Shown: in pieces, positions 7,820 through 15,928 of the stretch
How the letters are laid out: every line of letters starts with the position of its first letter
Numbering within the stretch: the first letter of the stretch is position 1
Notes under the pieces: generated by a model
What the model saw: only the letters and a program-made list of their open reading frames with translations
What the model was told of the DNA's origin: nothing
Databases searched by the model: none
Translations under genes and position numbers: made by a program
NCBI GenBank assembly: GCA_019416455.1
Contig: DXXG01000028.1
Coordinates: 124,001 to 188,000, forward strand
Length of the DNA stretch: 64,000 nucleotides
Direction: 5' to 3'
Origin: Clostridiales bacterium
GTDB taxonomy: Bacteria > Bacillota > Clostridia > Oscillospirales > Acutalibacteraceae

Positions 7820-8962
7820 TTACACTTGAGCGGGAGGAACCGGTTCCGGCTGACGCAGTACGGTGCTGGCAAGGCGTGTTCCGGAAAGCCTGCCGTACAG
7901 ATAATCTCTTCCTGTCTGGGATGACCGGTTCATGACCGTTTCCAGCAGCAAAACGAAGGTCCCTGCAAGAAACCAAATACTTACCAGAAAAAGGGATAAA
8001 AACTCTGAGCCAAACGCCAGGGATGACGCCAGCGAAAACAGCCATGCCACAGCCCAATAGGCCTCAAGAAACGCCACCAACAACCCATAGCGCAGCAGAC
8101 AGCGCCAAAGCAGCACCCTTGTGCCGTCCTGGTTGACCACACAGATCTTTGTAAGGCGTTTTCCCAAACTTTTCCCACCACATGCCCATTGAAACAGGCC
8201 GAAATAAAGCAGGTAGGAAAGACCAAAAGCCAATGCCTGCCAAGGGACGAATCTGGAAGTCACAACGTAAAGAATGGACCAGAAAAACAGATCCACCAGA
8301 TAGGACAGTCCCCGCCGGATAAATGTGACTCGCTCTCCTTTTTGGTAGGAGCGTTCGTCGATCTTATCTCGGTCCGGAAGGATCTTCATCAAGGGGCCGG
8401 TCAGCGCATACCCTAAAAATCCTCCCAAGGTATTGCACAGAAGGTCGTCCACATCAAACAAACGATAGGCCCTGGGGTAAAAGCCATACAGTCCCGAAAG
8501 CTGGGTAAGCTCAAAGAATAAGCTGACTCCCAAAGAGATAACCACAGCGGACAGCATCTTTCTTCGGAAATAATACCGCAGATAAAATCCCAATGGAACC
8601 AGCAAGGCTATATTGAACAGGAATTGCAATGTAAAGGTGCTGAACAGAGCAGGCAGATAGGTAGATGGATCGTCCAGCAGGAATCCTGTCTCTTTGTGAA
8701 GGTCCCGAAAAAAGCTGAAAGGGATCAGCTGCGTACTGGGACCTGTCATTTGGGCCACCGCTTCCCTGCTGGGCAGGGGCAGGATCACCAGAAAATAGGC
8801 GCAAAGCCCATAGAGCACAAAAGAATAAGCCAGGAAAAAACGAGCGAAAGTCATGCTGCCGTATTTCCTGTAATGATGAATGAGAAAAGGCAGCGCGATC
8901 ACCGCGGCAGCGAATGGAAACACCATCACTGCCTGCCACACTACCTTCAGATAAAATGTCAT
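7820..8962 (-). CDS. VanZ-like domain fused to RDD domain membrane protein
   Basis: A 380-residue polytopic membrane protein. The N-terminal half (about 1-200) has the VanZ pattern: PSTQLIPF after the second helix, then FNIALLVPLGFYL, FFELTQ and DVDDLLCNTLGGFLGY. The C-terminal half (about 215-360) has the RDD-type pattern (RRGLSYLVDLFFWSILY, then GKSLGKRLTKICVV with GKSLGK as the family core). VanZ proteins can lower teicoplanin binding; RDD proteins are linked to ion or small-molecule transport. Joining the two is seen in other Clostridia, to my knowledge, but function is unknown. A good AAAGGAGATC precedes the ATG. Confidence 0.8.
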   Translation of the reverse strand: MTFYLKVVWQAVMVFPFAAAVIALPFLIHHYRKYGSMTFARFFLAYSFVLYGLCAYFLVILPLPSREAVAQMTGPSTQLIPFSFFRDLHKETGFLLDDPSTYLPALFSTFTLQFLFNIALLVPLGFYLRYYFRRKMLSAVVISLGVSLFFELTQLSGLYGFYPRAYRLFDVDDLLCNTLGGFLGYALTGPLMKILPDRDKIDERSYQKGERVTFIRRGLSYLVDLFFWSILYVVTSRFVPWQALAFGLSYLLYFGLFQWACGGKSLGKRLTKICVVNQDGTRVLLWRCLLRYGLLVAFLEAYWAVAWLFSLASSLAFGSEFLSLFLVSIWFLAGTFVLLLETVMNRSSQTGRDYLYGRLSGTRLASTVLRQPEPVPPAQV

Positions 8963-9002
8963 AGATCTTGATCTCCTTTTTCAAACGTCCTCAAACCGAC
9001 GT

Positions 9003-9767
9003 TTACTCCGTTTCGGTAACCGGCCCAGTGCCTGGTTCCGAAACCGTATACAAATAGGCGTTCCCCTTTTTACCCTCTTGGCGGATCGCCCCTAGATTCC
9101 GCAGCACATTGGCGGCCAATGTGGCTTTTTTCGGGGACAGCCCTACAGCTTTCCCCAGTTCCCGGGAAGTAAAAAGACCCGGAAGTCCCTCTGGCAAAAG
9201 GTGGTTATACTCTTTCTGTCCCCGCACCCAGACTTCTCCCAGCAGGGATACGGGCATCCTGTCAAACCGGGTAGCGCCACTCTTTTTGTCCCTGCTCCAA
9301 CCGTTTAGCAACCGGTATTCCTCCACCTCCAGCAGCAGCACGCACAGCCGCAGATTAGGGTGAGAGAGCAGGTCACGCAATGGGTAAAGCTCCCAAAGGA
9401 CTTGTCCAGCGGTGGGCTTTAAGGGGCTTTTTCGGGGTTTCGTGGTCTCCCCCTCCTCCGTGATCCAAACCACTGTCTTTTTCGCGGCCACAGGATGCAC
9501 CACCGTCACCGTCTGCTGAGGGAGAAAGTATTCCAGCTTGGGCCGCAGCCGCCCCAAAGACCTTGTCTGGATCTCTATGACCCCTTCCTCGCTTACAGCA
9601 TCAGCCCAGTAAGGGCCGATCTTCACTTCCCGCTTTGACGGGTCCGGCTGGAAATAGTATTTCACAGCGCTGTGGAGGGTCTTTTCCCCCAAGGTGCCGA
9701 TCCCCTGCCGAACTGCTGCCTCTGAGGTTGCCCAGCAGCACGCCTCTAAAAAACGGTCTTGGTCCAT
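9003..9767 (-). CDS. Nuclease-like protein with C-terminal winged-helix region
   Basis: A 254-residue soluble protein. The N-terminal region contains GEKTLHSAVKYYF, then DAVSEEGVIEIQTR (about residues 60-73). An early Glu, a conserved Asp and ExQ in a strand look like a PD-(D/E)xK-type core with Gln in place of the usual Lys. The C-terminal part (about 190-250) resembles a winged helix: FTSRELGKAVGL, then ATLAANVLRNLGAIRQ and a wing. Family is uncertain; I think it is a conserved clostridial hypothetical. Its ATG is 1 nt after the amidohydrolase stop, so it is the last gene of a queH-amidohydrolase operon. Confidence 0.6.
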   Translation of the reverse strand: MDQDRFLEACCWATSEAAVRQGIGTLGEKTLHSAVKYYFQPDPSKREVKIGPYWADAVSEEGVIEIQTRSLGRLRPKLEYFLPQQTVTVVHPVAAKKTVVWITEEGETTKPRKSPLKPTAGQVLWELYPLRDLLSHPNLRLCVLLLEVEEYRLLNGWSRDKKSGATRFDRMPVSLLGEVWVRGQKEYNHLLPEGLPGLFTSRELGKAVGLSPKKATLAANVLRNLGAIRQEGKKGNAYLYTVSEPGTGPVTETE

Positions 9768-9768
9768 C

Positions 9769-10587
9769 TCAGTCGGTCAGGCGGAACAGCCGGGCAAAGT
9801 TGTCGTAAAGCATTTTTCGGTTGTCCTCTTCCCCGTATCCCAGGGCGAAGAACCGTTCCAGCTCTTCCGTTGGGTTCCACATGGGGAAATCCGTGCCAAA
9901 CATAGTATGGTCCACTCCAAAATGTTCAATGCTCTTCCGGGCCTGCTCCGGAGTAACCATAAACAGGGAACTGGAAGTATCGATGTACACATTGGTACCG
10001 GAAAGCTCCCGGCGGGCGTCCTCCCACTCACTGTATCCCCCCAAATGAGCGGCGATGCAGGTAAAATCGGGAATCTTCTCAATCACGTTCATCAGCCGGC
10101 GGGGTGTGGAAAAATCCGTGCGACTGTCCCCGGTGTGGAACAGCACAGGCAGTCCCCGGCGGTTAGCTTCCTCATAGACAGGGATCATTTTGGGGTCGTC
10201 GATGAAGAAGTGCTGGAAATCCGGGTGCAGTTTGATGCCGTGAAGGCCCCGACGCTGGATATCGTCCATTTCCCCCTGGATGTCCTCCACGTCCTGATGC
10301 CAAGCGGCAAGTCCCAGGAACTGAGGATATTTCTCGCATTTCTCTTGGATGAACTGATTGATGGAACGGACCTGTTCCACCTTAGTGGCCACGGAACACA
10401 CAAGGAAACGGTCAACGCCCGCTTCCCCACCCTGCTGAGCCAGCACATGGGGCAGTCCTACATGCTGCATGGGGATGTCATAAAAATCCCCCACAGAGCC
10501 GGTAGCCTTTTCCGCGATCTTTCCGGGATAGATATGGGCATGGGCGTCCGCTGCCCGGTAGGTGACGCCATTGTGCAACACTGACAC
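9769..10587 (-). CDS. Amidohydrolase-family TIM-barrel metal hydrolase
   Basis: A 272-residue amidohydrolase of the type 2 family. Metal-binding HAH occurs near residue 16 (DAHAHIYPG), followed by KLHPDFQHF, LFHTGDS, AAHLGG and the C-terminal catalytic Asp in MFGTDFPMW. Substrate is not predictable; relatives include decarboxylases and hydrolases of aromatic or lactone compounds. Translation probably starts at GTG (10587), immediately after the queH stop, with AAGGAAAGGA upstream. It sits between queH and the nuclease-like gene in one transcript. Confidence 0.8.
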   Translation of the reverse strand: MSVLHNGVTYRAADAHAHIYPGKIAEKATGSVGDFYDIPMQHVGLPHVLAQQGGEAGVDRFLVCSVATKVEQVRSINQFIQEKCEKYPQFLGLAAWHQDVEDIQGEMDDIQRRGLHGIKLHPDFQHFFIDDPKMIPVYEEANRRGLPVLFHTGDSRTDFSTPRRLMNVIEKIPDFTCIAAHLGGYSEWEDARRELSGTNVYIDTSSSLFMVTPEQARKSIEHFGVDHTMFGTDFPMWNPTEELERFFALGYGEEDNRKMLYDNFARLFRLTD

Positions 10588-11238
10588 TTACTGATCCTTC
10601 CTTTCTTCTTTTTCCCGCTGGCGCTGCGCTTTGGAAAAGACACAGCCGCAATAATCCTGGCGGTACAAACTGTATTCTTTGGAAAGCTCCACAGAGCGCT
10701 TGTAACCGTTTTTCTTTTTGAAATCCGATGGCAAATGTGCCACGCCGAATTCCGCCCCAATCTCCTCCCCCAGCCGGTTCAGCAATGGGGCGTTTTTCAA
10801 AGGGGATATAGATAATGTAGTGGTGTAATAGTCAAAGCCAAGACGGGCGGCCTCTCTGGCGGCGTACCGCAGACGTAGCCGGAAACACTCCTCACATCGT
10901 TTGCCGCCCTCCGGTTCCTTTTCTAGTCCCCGGGCAGCCTCCACAAAGGCCTGTCCATCGTAATCGCAGGGAAGCAGTTCCACCGGATGGACCAATTTCA
11001 TCTGGGAAACAAGCCTTCTCAACTCCGCCTCCCGCTTTTGGTATTCTTCATAGGGCGCGATGTTGGGGTTATAATAAAGCAACGTGATGGAAAAATACTG
11101 TGTGAGATACTCCAGCACAGCACTGGAACAAGGCGCGCAGCAAACGTGAAGCAACAGTCGGGGTACACGTCCCTCCTGCTCAAGCTGCTGGATCAGTCGT
11201 TCCAGCTCTTTGGAATAATTGCGACTGGGCGCCGCCAT
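10588..11238 (-). CDS. queH: Epoxyqueuosine reductase QueH
   Basis: This non-cobalamin enzyme reduces epoxyqueuosine to queuosine in tRNA, the last step of queuosine synthesis. Diagnostic are LLHVCCAPCSS near the N-terminus, YYNPNIAPYEEYQKR, CEECFRLRL and the C-terminal DYCGCVFS, which supply the cysteines for the metal centres of the DUF208/QueH family. The start at 11238 (MAAPSRNY) is chosen because GGGAGG lies upstream; a longer frame to 11283 has no such support. At 216 residues the length is normal. It opens a three-gene minus-strand operon. Confidence 0.88.
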   Translation of the reverse strand: MAAPSRNYSKELERLIQQLEQEGRVPRLLLHVCCAPCSSAVLEYLTQYFSITLLYYNPNIAPYEEYQKREAELRRLVSQMKLVHPVELLPCDYDGQAFVEAARGLEKEPEGGKRCEECFRLRLRYAAREAARLGFDYYTTTLSISPLKNAPLLNRLGEEIGAEFGVAHLPSDFKKKNGYKRSVELSKEYSLYRQDYCGCVFSKAQRQREKEERKDQ

Positions 11239-11431
11239 GCCATCGCCTCCCTTGTGTTTGTCGATCCTTACACAGTTTATCACAGTAAACCGGTGATTGC
11301 AAGGGCGCTAACTTTTTGCTTTTCCCGGTGTCGATTTCAGTTGACACTCCCATTGGGATACGGTATCATTAAGGCAGTATGAAAAGCGGTGGGCTTCCTC
11401 CAGGGCAAACTGCGGTAAGGCGGAACTGCGT

Positions 11432-11926
11432 ATGGATCTTTCGATTTTATTTTCCAATCCTCTCATCAACGCTGGCGTGTTTTCCTGGCTCTGCGCCCAG
11501 CTTATCAAGACCATTATTGACGCTATCAAGCACCGCTCTTTCAACCGGCAGCGCCTGGCGGGAGCCGGCGGCATGCCCAGTTCCCATTCTGCGGTCTGCT
11601 GCTCCGTGGTGCTGACCTCTTATTTTCTTTACGGGTTTCAGTCCCCTGTATTCGCTTTGGCTTTTATTCTGTCCCTGATCGTCATGTATGATGCCACAGG
11701 CGTGCGCTGGGCAGCCGGGCTCCATGCGAAAGCCATCAATCAGATCGTGGAATACCTGGAAAACGACGACAAAGAAGAGGGTAAAAAGCGTCTCAACGAT
11801 CTGATCCCCCGACTGAATGAATCTTTGGGCCACCGGGTCATCGAGGTGATCTGCGGCGCTCTGCTGGGTATCGTCATCGCCTTTATCGGTCAGGTCATCC
11901 GCCAGGGAGGATTTTTCCTGTTCTGA
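11432..11926 (+). CDS. YuiD-like divergent PAP2/acid-phosphatase family membrane protein
   Basis: A 164-residue integral membrane protein of the DUF212 (YuiD) family, which is distantly related to vanadium haloperoxidase/PAP2 phosphatases. Evidence: the FSNPLINAGVFSW start, GGMPSSHSA with the phosphatase-like PSSHS core, and YDATGVRWAAGLHAKAIN. A C-terminal helix follows HRVIEVICGALLG. Members have been proposed to act on lipid-linked phosphate, without firm evidence. It is a lone plus-strand gene between minus-strand operons, closed by a terminator at 11938. Confidence 0.8.
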   Translation: MDLSILFSNPLINAGVFSWLCAQLIKTIIDAIKHRSFNRQRLAGAGGMPSSHSAVCCSVVLTSYFLYGFQSPVFALAFILSLIVMYDATGVRWAAGLHAKAINQIVEYLENDDKEEGKKRLNDLIPRLNESLGHRVIEVICGALLGIVIAFIGQVIRQGGFFLF

Positions 11927-11937
11927 ATCACCAAAGA

Positions 11938-11972
11938 AAAAAGCTCGGACAGATACACTGCCCGAGCTTTTT
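11938..11972. terminator. Bidirectional intrinsic terminator
   Basis: AAAAAGCTCGG (11938-11948) pairs with CCGAGCTTTTT (11962-11972). It ends the yuiD-like gene on the plus strand and could end the possible mini-ORF on the minus strand. Confidence 0.8.
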
Positions 11973-11984
11973 CACGCCCTCCCT

Positions 11985-12065
11985 CTACTTTCGCCGGACG
12001 AAAACGGCCAAAAGAGCCGTCCCTACCGCTAACAGCACATATGCCCCCAAAAAGATCAGGTACAC
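11985..12065 (-). CDS. Possible 26-residue membrane miniprotein
   Basis: Reading on the minus strand from a GTG at 12065 gives one long hydrophobic helix (IFLGAYVLLAVGTALLAVF) ending in VRRK and a TAG at 11985. A purine-rich GAGGGGGCGGGG lies just upstream and the terminator at 11938-11972 follows directly. Single-helix proteins with a basic C-terminal anchor are a known class of small membrane proteins. Against it: no clear promoter and no family I recognise. It is too short to trust without conservation. Confidence 0.3.
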   Translation of the reverse strand: MYLIFLGAYVLLAVGTALLAVFVRRK

Positions 12066-12149
12066 AGCCCCGCCCCCTCTTTACGGAAACATACGCGGGA
12101 GAACTCATCTCTATGCAGACCTTTTGACCGCTGAAAACCAGGAAGAATC

Positions 12150-12178
12150 TTGCGTTTTACGATCTCCCATGATATAAT
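12150..12178 (+). promoter_or_regulatory. Sigma-A promoter of prfC
   Basis: TTGCGT (12150-12155) and TATAAT (12173-12178) are separated by 17 nt. The leader to the TTG start is about 100 nt. Nothing else is visible in the 11927-12283 gap besides the terminator and the possible mini-ORF. Confidence 0.8.
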
Positions 12179-12283
12179 ATTTTAGTTTTGGACCAATTTA
12201 TCAAAAGCGAGGGAATTCCCATGTAAAGCCCGCTGTTTTTCCCATATTACACCACATTTCACTTTGAGAAAGGATGGCTTGTT

Positions 12284-13879
12284 TTGCCTGATTTGAAAAA
12301 TGAGATCCAGCGCCGGAGAACCTTTGCGATCATCTCTCACCCCGACGCCGGTAAAACTACTTTGACGGAAAAATTCCTGCTGTACGGCGGGGCGATCACT
12401 TTGGCGGGCATGGTTAAGGGAAAGCGCAACTCCCGCCACGCCGTTTCCGACTGGATGGAGATCGAAAAGCAGCGTGGTATCTCCGTCACCTCCTCTGTAA
12501 TGCAGTTCCAGTACGATGGCTACTGCATCAACATTCTGGACACCCCCGGCCACCAGGACTTCTCCGAGGACACTTACCGCACTCTGATGGCGGCTGACTC
12601 CGCGGTGATGGTCATCGACGCTTCCAAAGGCGTGGAGGCCCAGACCCGGAAGCTGTTCAAAGTATGCGTTATGCGGGATATCCCCATCTTCACCTTTATC
12701 AACAAAATGGACCGCGACTCCCGCAGCCCCTATGATCTGCTGGACGAAATCGAAAAAGAACTGGGCATCGGCACCTACCCCATGAACTGGCCCATCGGCT
12801 CCGGTGTGGACTTCAAGGGCGTGTATGACCGGGAGCGGCGTCAGGTGCTCCAATTCGAGCCCGACGGGGACAACGCCGGTCGGAAAGAGGCTCGGGAACA
12901 TGATTTCTCCCTGGATGATCCGGGCTTGAAGGACGCTGTGGGAGAATACCTGTACAACACTCTCCAAGACGACGTGGAGCTGATCGACGGCGCGGGCTAC
13001 GACTTCGACCTGGAAAAGGTCCGCCACGGAAAGCTGTCTCCCGTGTTCTTCGGCTCGGCGCTGACCAACTTCGGTGTGGAACCTTTCCTGGAAAGTTTCT
13101 TGAAACTGACCACTCCTCCCCTGTCCCGGAACACCGCTCAGGGAGTGGTGGATCCCTTCGATCCCAACTTCTCCGCGTTTGTGTTTAAGATCCAGGCCAA
13201 CATGAACAAAGCCCACCGGGACCGGATCGCCTTTATCCGCATTTGCAGCGGCAAATTCGAGAAGGGCATGGAAGTGGAACACGTTCAGGGCGGCCGAAAG
13301 ATGAAGCTGTCCCAGCCTCAGCAGCTGATGGCCCAAAGCCGGGAAATCATCGAGGAGGCTTACGCGGGAGACATCATCGGCGTATTCGATCCCGGTGTGT
13401 TCTCCATCGGTGACACTTTGTGCTCTCCCGGGAAAAAGGTTCGTTTCGAAGGCATCCCCACTTTCGCCCCCGAACTGTTCAGCCTGGTGCGCCAAAAGGA
13501 CACCATGAAGCGGAAACAGTTCGTCAAGGGTGCCACTCAGATCGCCCAGGAAGGCGCTATCCAGATTTTCCAGGAAATCGCCTCCGGTATGGAGGAGATT
13601 ATCGTGGGCGTGGTGGGCAGCCTGCAATTTGACGTGTTCAAGTACCGGATGGAGAACGAGTATAACGTGGACATCACCATGCAGACTCTGCCCTTCTCCT
13701 TTATCCGGTGGATCGACAACGAGGAGATCGACCTGAAAACTCTGAACCTCACCTCCGACACCAAGAAGGTACAAGACATGAAAGGCCGCTACCTGTTGCT
13801 GTTCTCCAACCAGTGGAGCATCAACTGGGCGTTGGAACACAACGAAGGCTTGCTGCTGTCGGAATTCAGCAAAAACTAA
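12284..13879 (+). CDS. prfC: Peptide chain release factor 3
   Basis: This GTPase recycles RF1/RF2 from the ribosome after termination. The 531-residue protein shows G1 HPDAGKTTLTEK, the RF3-specific DWMEIEKQRGISVTSSVMQF, G3 DTPGHQDFSEDTY and G4 INKMDRD, followed by domain 2 and the RF3 C-terminal domain. The length matches the family. The start is a TTG at 12284 with AAAGGATGG upstream; the nearby ATG at 12273 is out of frame and hits a stop after five codons. It is followed by a terminator and is probably expressed alone. Confidence 0.95.
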   Translation: MPDLKNEIQRRRTFAIISHPDAGKTTLTEKFLLYGGAITLAGMVKGKRNSRHAVSDWMEIEKQRGISVTSSVMQFQYDGYCINILDTPGHQDFSEDTYRTLMAADSAVMVIDASKGVEAQTRKLFKVCVMRDIPIFTFINKMDRDSRSPYDLLDEIEKELGIGTYPMNWPIGSGVDFKGVYDRERRQVLQFEPDGDNAGRKEAREHDFSLDDPGLKDAVGEYLYNTLQDDVELIDGAGYDFDLEKVRHGKLSPVFFGSALTNFGVEPFLESFLKLTTPPLSRNTAQGVVDPFDPNFSAFVFKIQANMNKAHRDRIAFIRICSGKFEKGMEVEHVQGGRKMKLSQPQQLMAQSREIIEEAYAGDIIGVFDPGVFSIGDTLCSPGKKVRFEGIPTFAPELFSLVRQKDTMKRKQFVKGATQIAQEGAIQIFQEIASGMEEIIVGVVGSLQFDVFKYRMENEYNVDITMQTLPFSFIRWIDNEEIDLKTLNLTSDTKKVQDMKGRYLLLFSNQWSINWALEHNEGLLLSEFSKN

Positions 13880-13884
13880 AAATG

Positions 13885-13913
13885 CTGCCGGGGCCAATGC
13901 TCCGGCAGTTTTT
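13885..13913 (+). terminator. Terminator after prfC
   Basis: CTGCCGG (13885-13891) pairs with CCGGCAG (13902-13908), followed by five T. The next gene starts only 18 nt later, so it may depend on read-through. Confidence 0.7.
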
Positions 13914-13930
13914 GATAAGGAGGGAACTTG

Positions 13931-14797
13931 ATGGAATTCGCCAAACTGGAACCTGTGGAGGCCGGATGGTCCGGAGACAAAAAATACCGGACTCGTGACC
14001 CTGAGGGAAGGTATTATTTTCTACGGATCTGCCCCTTAGCACGAGAGGAGAAACTGAGACAGGCATTTTCTTTCCAGAAGCAGGCTGCGGACAACGTTCT
14101 GCCTGTTAGCCGGCCTTTGGAGCTTTCACGGGAGGGGGACCAGCTCCTGTGGGTAGAGGAGTGGCTGCCCGGAGATATGGCGGAACATGTCCTTCCCTCT
14201 CTCACCCAAAAAGAGCAATATCACTTCGGATTTCAAGCGGGAGAGATCGCCAAGCGTCTCCATAGCTTCCCCTGTTCCCCACCTCAAACGTCATGGGAGG
14301 AGCGTTTCGGTGACAAGATCGATCGAAAGATCCAGATGTACCGCAGCTGTCCCCTTCAATATGAAAATGGGGAACTGTTCATCAGCTATCTGTTGGAAAA
14401 CCGGCACTTGCTCAAAGGACGCCCCCAATGCCGCCAGCACGGAGATTTCCATGTGGGCAACATGATGATCCAAAATGGGCAGCTTTATGTCATCGACTTC
14501 GACCGGCCTGATGTAGGGGACCCCTGGGAAGAGTTCAACCGGATTGTTTGGTGCGCTCAGCTCTCCCCCGCTTTCGCGTCCGGAATGGTGGACGGCTACT
14601 TTGAGGGAAACCCTCCCCTGGAATTTTGGAAGCTGCTGGCTCTGTATATTTCCAATAACACTTTAGGCTCCCTGCCTTGGGCGATCCCCTTTGGGGAACA
14701 GGAGATCACCACCATGAAAAATCAAGCGGCAGAAGTGTTGGAGTGGTACGATTCCATGCGCAGTCCCATCCCCAGCTGGTACAAGTCTATAAACTAA
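13931..14797 (+). CDS. Aminoglycoside phosphotransferase-family kinase
   Basis: A 288-residue APH/choline-kinase-like small-molecule kinase. The catalytic loop QHGDFHVGNMM and the metal-binding VIDFDRPDVGDPWEEF are clear; the N-terminal nucleotide-binding lobe has KKYRTRDPEGRYYFLRI. Start is the ATG at 13931 with AAGGAGGG upstream. Such proteins phosphorylate aminoglycosides, sugars or homoserine, and the substrate here is unknown; a resistance role should not be assumed. The 3' end overlaps the 3' end of the convergent PPOX gene by 11 nt. Confidence 0.8.
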   Translation: MEFAKLEPVEAGWSGDKKYRTRDPEGRYYFLRICPLAREEKLRQAFSFQKQAADNVLPVSRPLELSREGDQLLWVEEWLPGDMAEHVLPSLTQKEQYHFGFQAGEIAKRLHSFPCSPPQTSWEERFGDKIDRKIQMYRSCPLQYENGELFISYLLENRHLLKGRPQCRQHGDFHVGNMMIQNGQLYVIDFDRPDVGDPWEEFNRIVWCAQLSPAFASGMVDGYFEGNPPLEFWKLLALYISNNTLGSLPWAIPFGEQEITTMKNQAAEVLEWYDSMRSPIPSWYKSIN

Positions 14798-15242
14798 AAA
14801 AAGACCCCTCCGCAAAACCAAACAAGTTTGCGGAAGGGGTTTGATTCTTATAGAAGGTCACCACACGGGGTTCCTCTGTAAAGGAGGAAAAGGTGGCAGT
14901 GACATTGGTCAGGGCGAAAATCTGGGTATTCCCGTCCCCAGCCTGATAGTTTCTCTTCAGGCTGGGATAGGCCTCCAGCATGTGTTCCTGTGCCTCCAGG
15001 CGAGGATCCTCTACCGCATGGGCTGCCAGCCGCAACCAACGGCCTTTCTGAAAGGCGCAGATCTCGATCTTGGGATTGGCCAGCATCTGTTTGGACACCT
15101 CTTTCACCTTACCGGTCTGGATGGTCAGGCGTCCGTCAAACAGATCGATGGTGCCAAAAGGTCTGACCCGAGGCTGGTCTCCCTCCACAGTAGCCAGGTA
15201 ATAGGTTCCGCACTCCTTGAGAAATTGATACACTTCTTCCAT
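14787..15242 (-). CDS. PPOX-family flavin-binding protein; frame runs through its terminator
   Basis: A 151-residue pyridoxamine 5'-phosphate oxidase-like split-barrel protein. The start EEVYQFLKECGTYYLATVEGDQPRVRPFG and the RLTIQTGKVKEVSKQM segment are typical of clostridial flavin-binding PPOX proteins of unknown redox role (described in parts). The domain should end near SSFTEEPRVVTF, but the frame continues 16 codons through the terminator hairpin and its seven-T tract, stopping at 14787-14789. RNA ending at that T tract would carry no in-frame stop. This may be a recent small insertion near the end, or real regulation. Confidence 0.8.
   Translation of the reverse strand: MEEVYQFLKECGTYYLATVEGDQPRVRPFGTIDLFDGRLTIQTGKVKEVSKQMLANPKIEICAFQKGRWLRLAAHAVEDPRLEAQEHMLEAYPSLKRNYQAGDGNTQIFALTNVTATFSSFTEEPRVVTFYKNQTPSANLFGFAEGSFFSL
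14796..14840 (-). terminator. Terminator inside the PPOX reading frame
   Basis: ACCCCTTCCGCAAA pairs with TTTGCGGAGGGGT on the minus strand (14827-14840 with 14804-14816, one bulged base), followed by TTTTTTT at 14796-14802. It overlaps the coding region of the PPOX gene. Confidence 0.8.
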
Positions 15243-15268
15243 AAGGTTTCCTCCTTCTTTGGGTAAAG

Positions 15269-15308
15269 AAAAAGCCGGACACAGCAGCTTCGCCGTGTCT
15301 GGCTTTTT
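15269..15308 (-). terminator. Terminator after pduL
   Basis: Minus-strand GCCAGACACG pairs with the CTGTGTCCGGC side and is followed by five T. It separates pduL from the PPOX gene, whose ATG is at 15242. Confidence 0.75.
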
Positions 15309-15319
15309 GTATGTTGATT

Positions 15320-15886
15320 TTACAGGATGATCTCGCCGTCCACAGTGCCGGGCAGAGCGGCAGCGTTGGACTCGTCAGTATCCACATGCATGGCCAGAGC
15401 GTACTTGGGGCTGACGCGGCACACCACGTCGCCGAAAATCAGGCTGCGGCCGTTGTAGTCCACCTTTACGGAGACTACCTGCTTGTCCACAACGCCAGCT
15501 TCTTTGGCCTCGTCGGGATTGAAGTGGATATGACGCTTGGCAGCGATAACGCCCTTTTCGATGGTCACTTCACCGGCAGGGCCGCGAAGGGTACATCCGG
15601 GGGTGCCGTCCAGGTCGCCGGACTCACGGATAGGAGCGGTGATGCCCAGCTTGCGGGCGTCGGTGAGAGAAATCTCAACCTGAGTCTCGGGACGAGTGGG
15701 TCCAAGGATGGACATTTTCATAACGCCCTTGGGGCCAACCACTTCTACCTTTTCCTCGCAAGCGAACTGGCCAGGCTGGGAAAGGTCTTTCTTGTTGGTG
15801 AGAGTGGCGCCTTTGCCGAACAAAGTCTCCAGATCCTGCTCAGAGACATGGACGTGATGGGCGGAAGTTTCTACCATTACTTTCAC
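15320..15886 (-). CDS. pduL: Phosphate propanoyltransferase PduL
   Basis: This enzyme interconverts acyl-CoA and acyl-phosphate. The 188-residue protein has both zinc-ligand motifs, SAHHVHVS (about residues 8-15) and KRHIHFNPDEA (about 117-127), with the double beta-barrel GPTRPETQVEIS and RESGDLDGTPG blocks. No encapsulation-type N-terminal extension is present, and no microcompartment genes lie nearby. It therefore more likely serves general acetyl-phosphate metabolism in place of Pta. Start is GTG at 15886 with AAAGGAGG upstream; an ATG three codons later is possible. Confidence 0.92.
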   Translation of the reverse strand: MKVMVETSAHHVHVSEQDLETLFGKGATLTNKKDLSQPGQFACEEKVEVVGPKGVMKMSILGPTRPETQVEISLTDARKLGITAPIRESGDLDGTPGCTLRGPAGEVTIEKGVIAAKRHIHFNPDEAKEAGVVDKQVVSVKVDYNGRSLIFGDVVCRVSPKYALAMHVDTDESNAAALPGTVDGEIIL

Positions 15887-15928
15887 GGGAAGTTCCTCCT
15901 TTAATATACATCGACAGGTTACACCATT

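Noticed and set aside
13931..14797. Aminoglycoside resistance gene
   Set aside because: The fold is APH-like, but it is chromosomal, with no mobile context and no residues that specify drug binding; the family acts on many small molecules.
15320..15886. Bacterial microcompartment locus
   Set aside because: Only PduL is present; no shell proteins, signature enzymes or encapsulation peptide are seen within the window.
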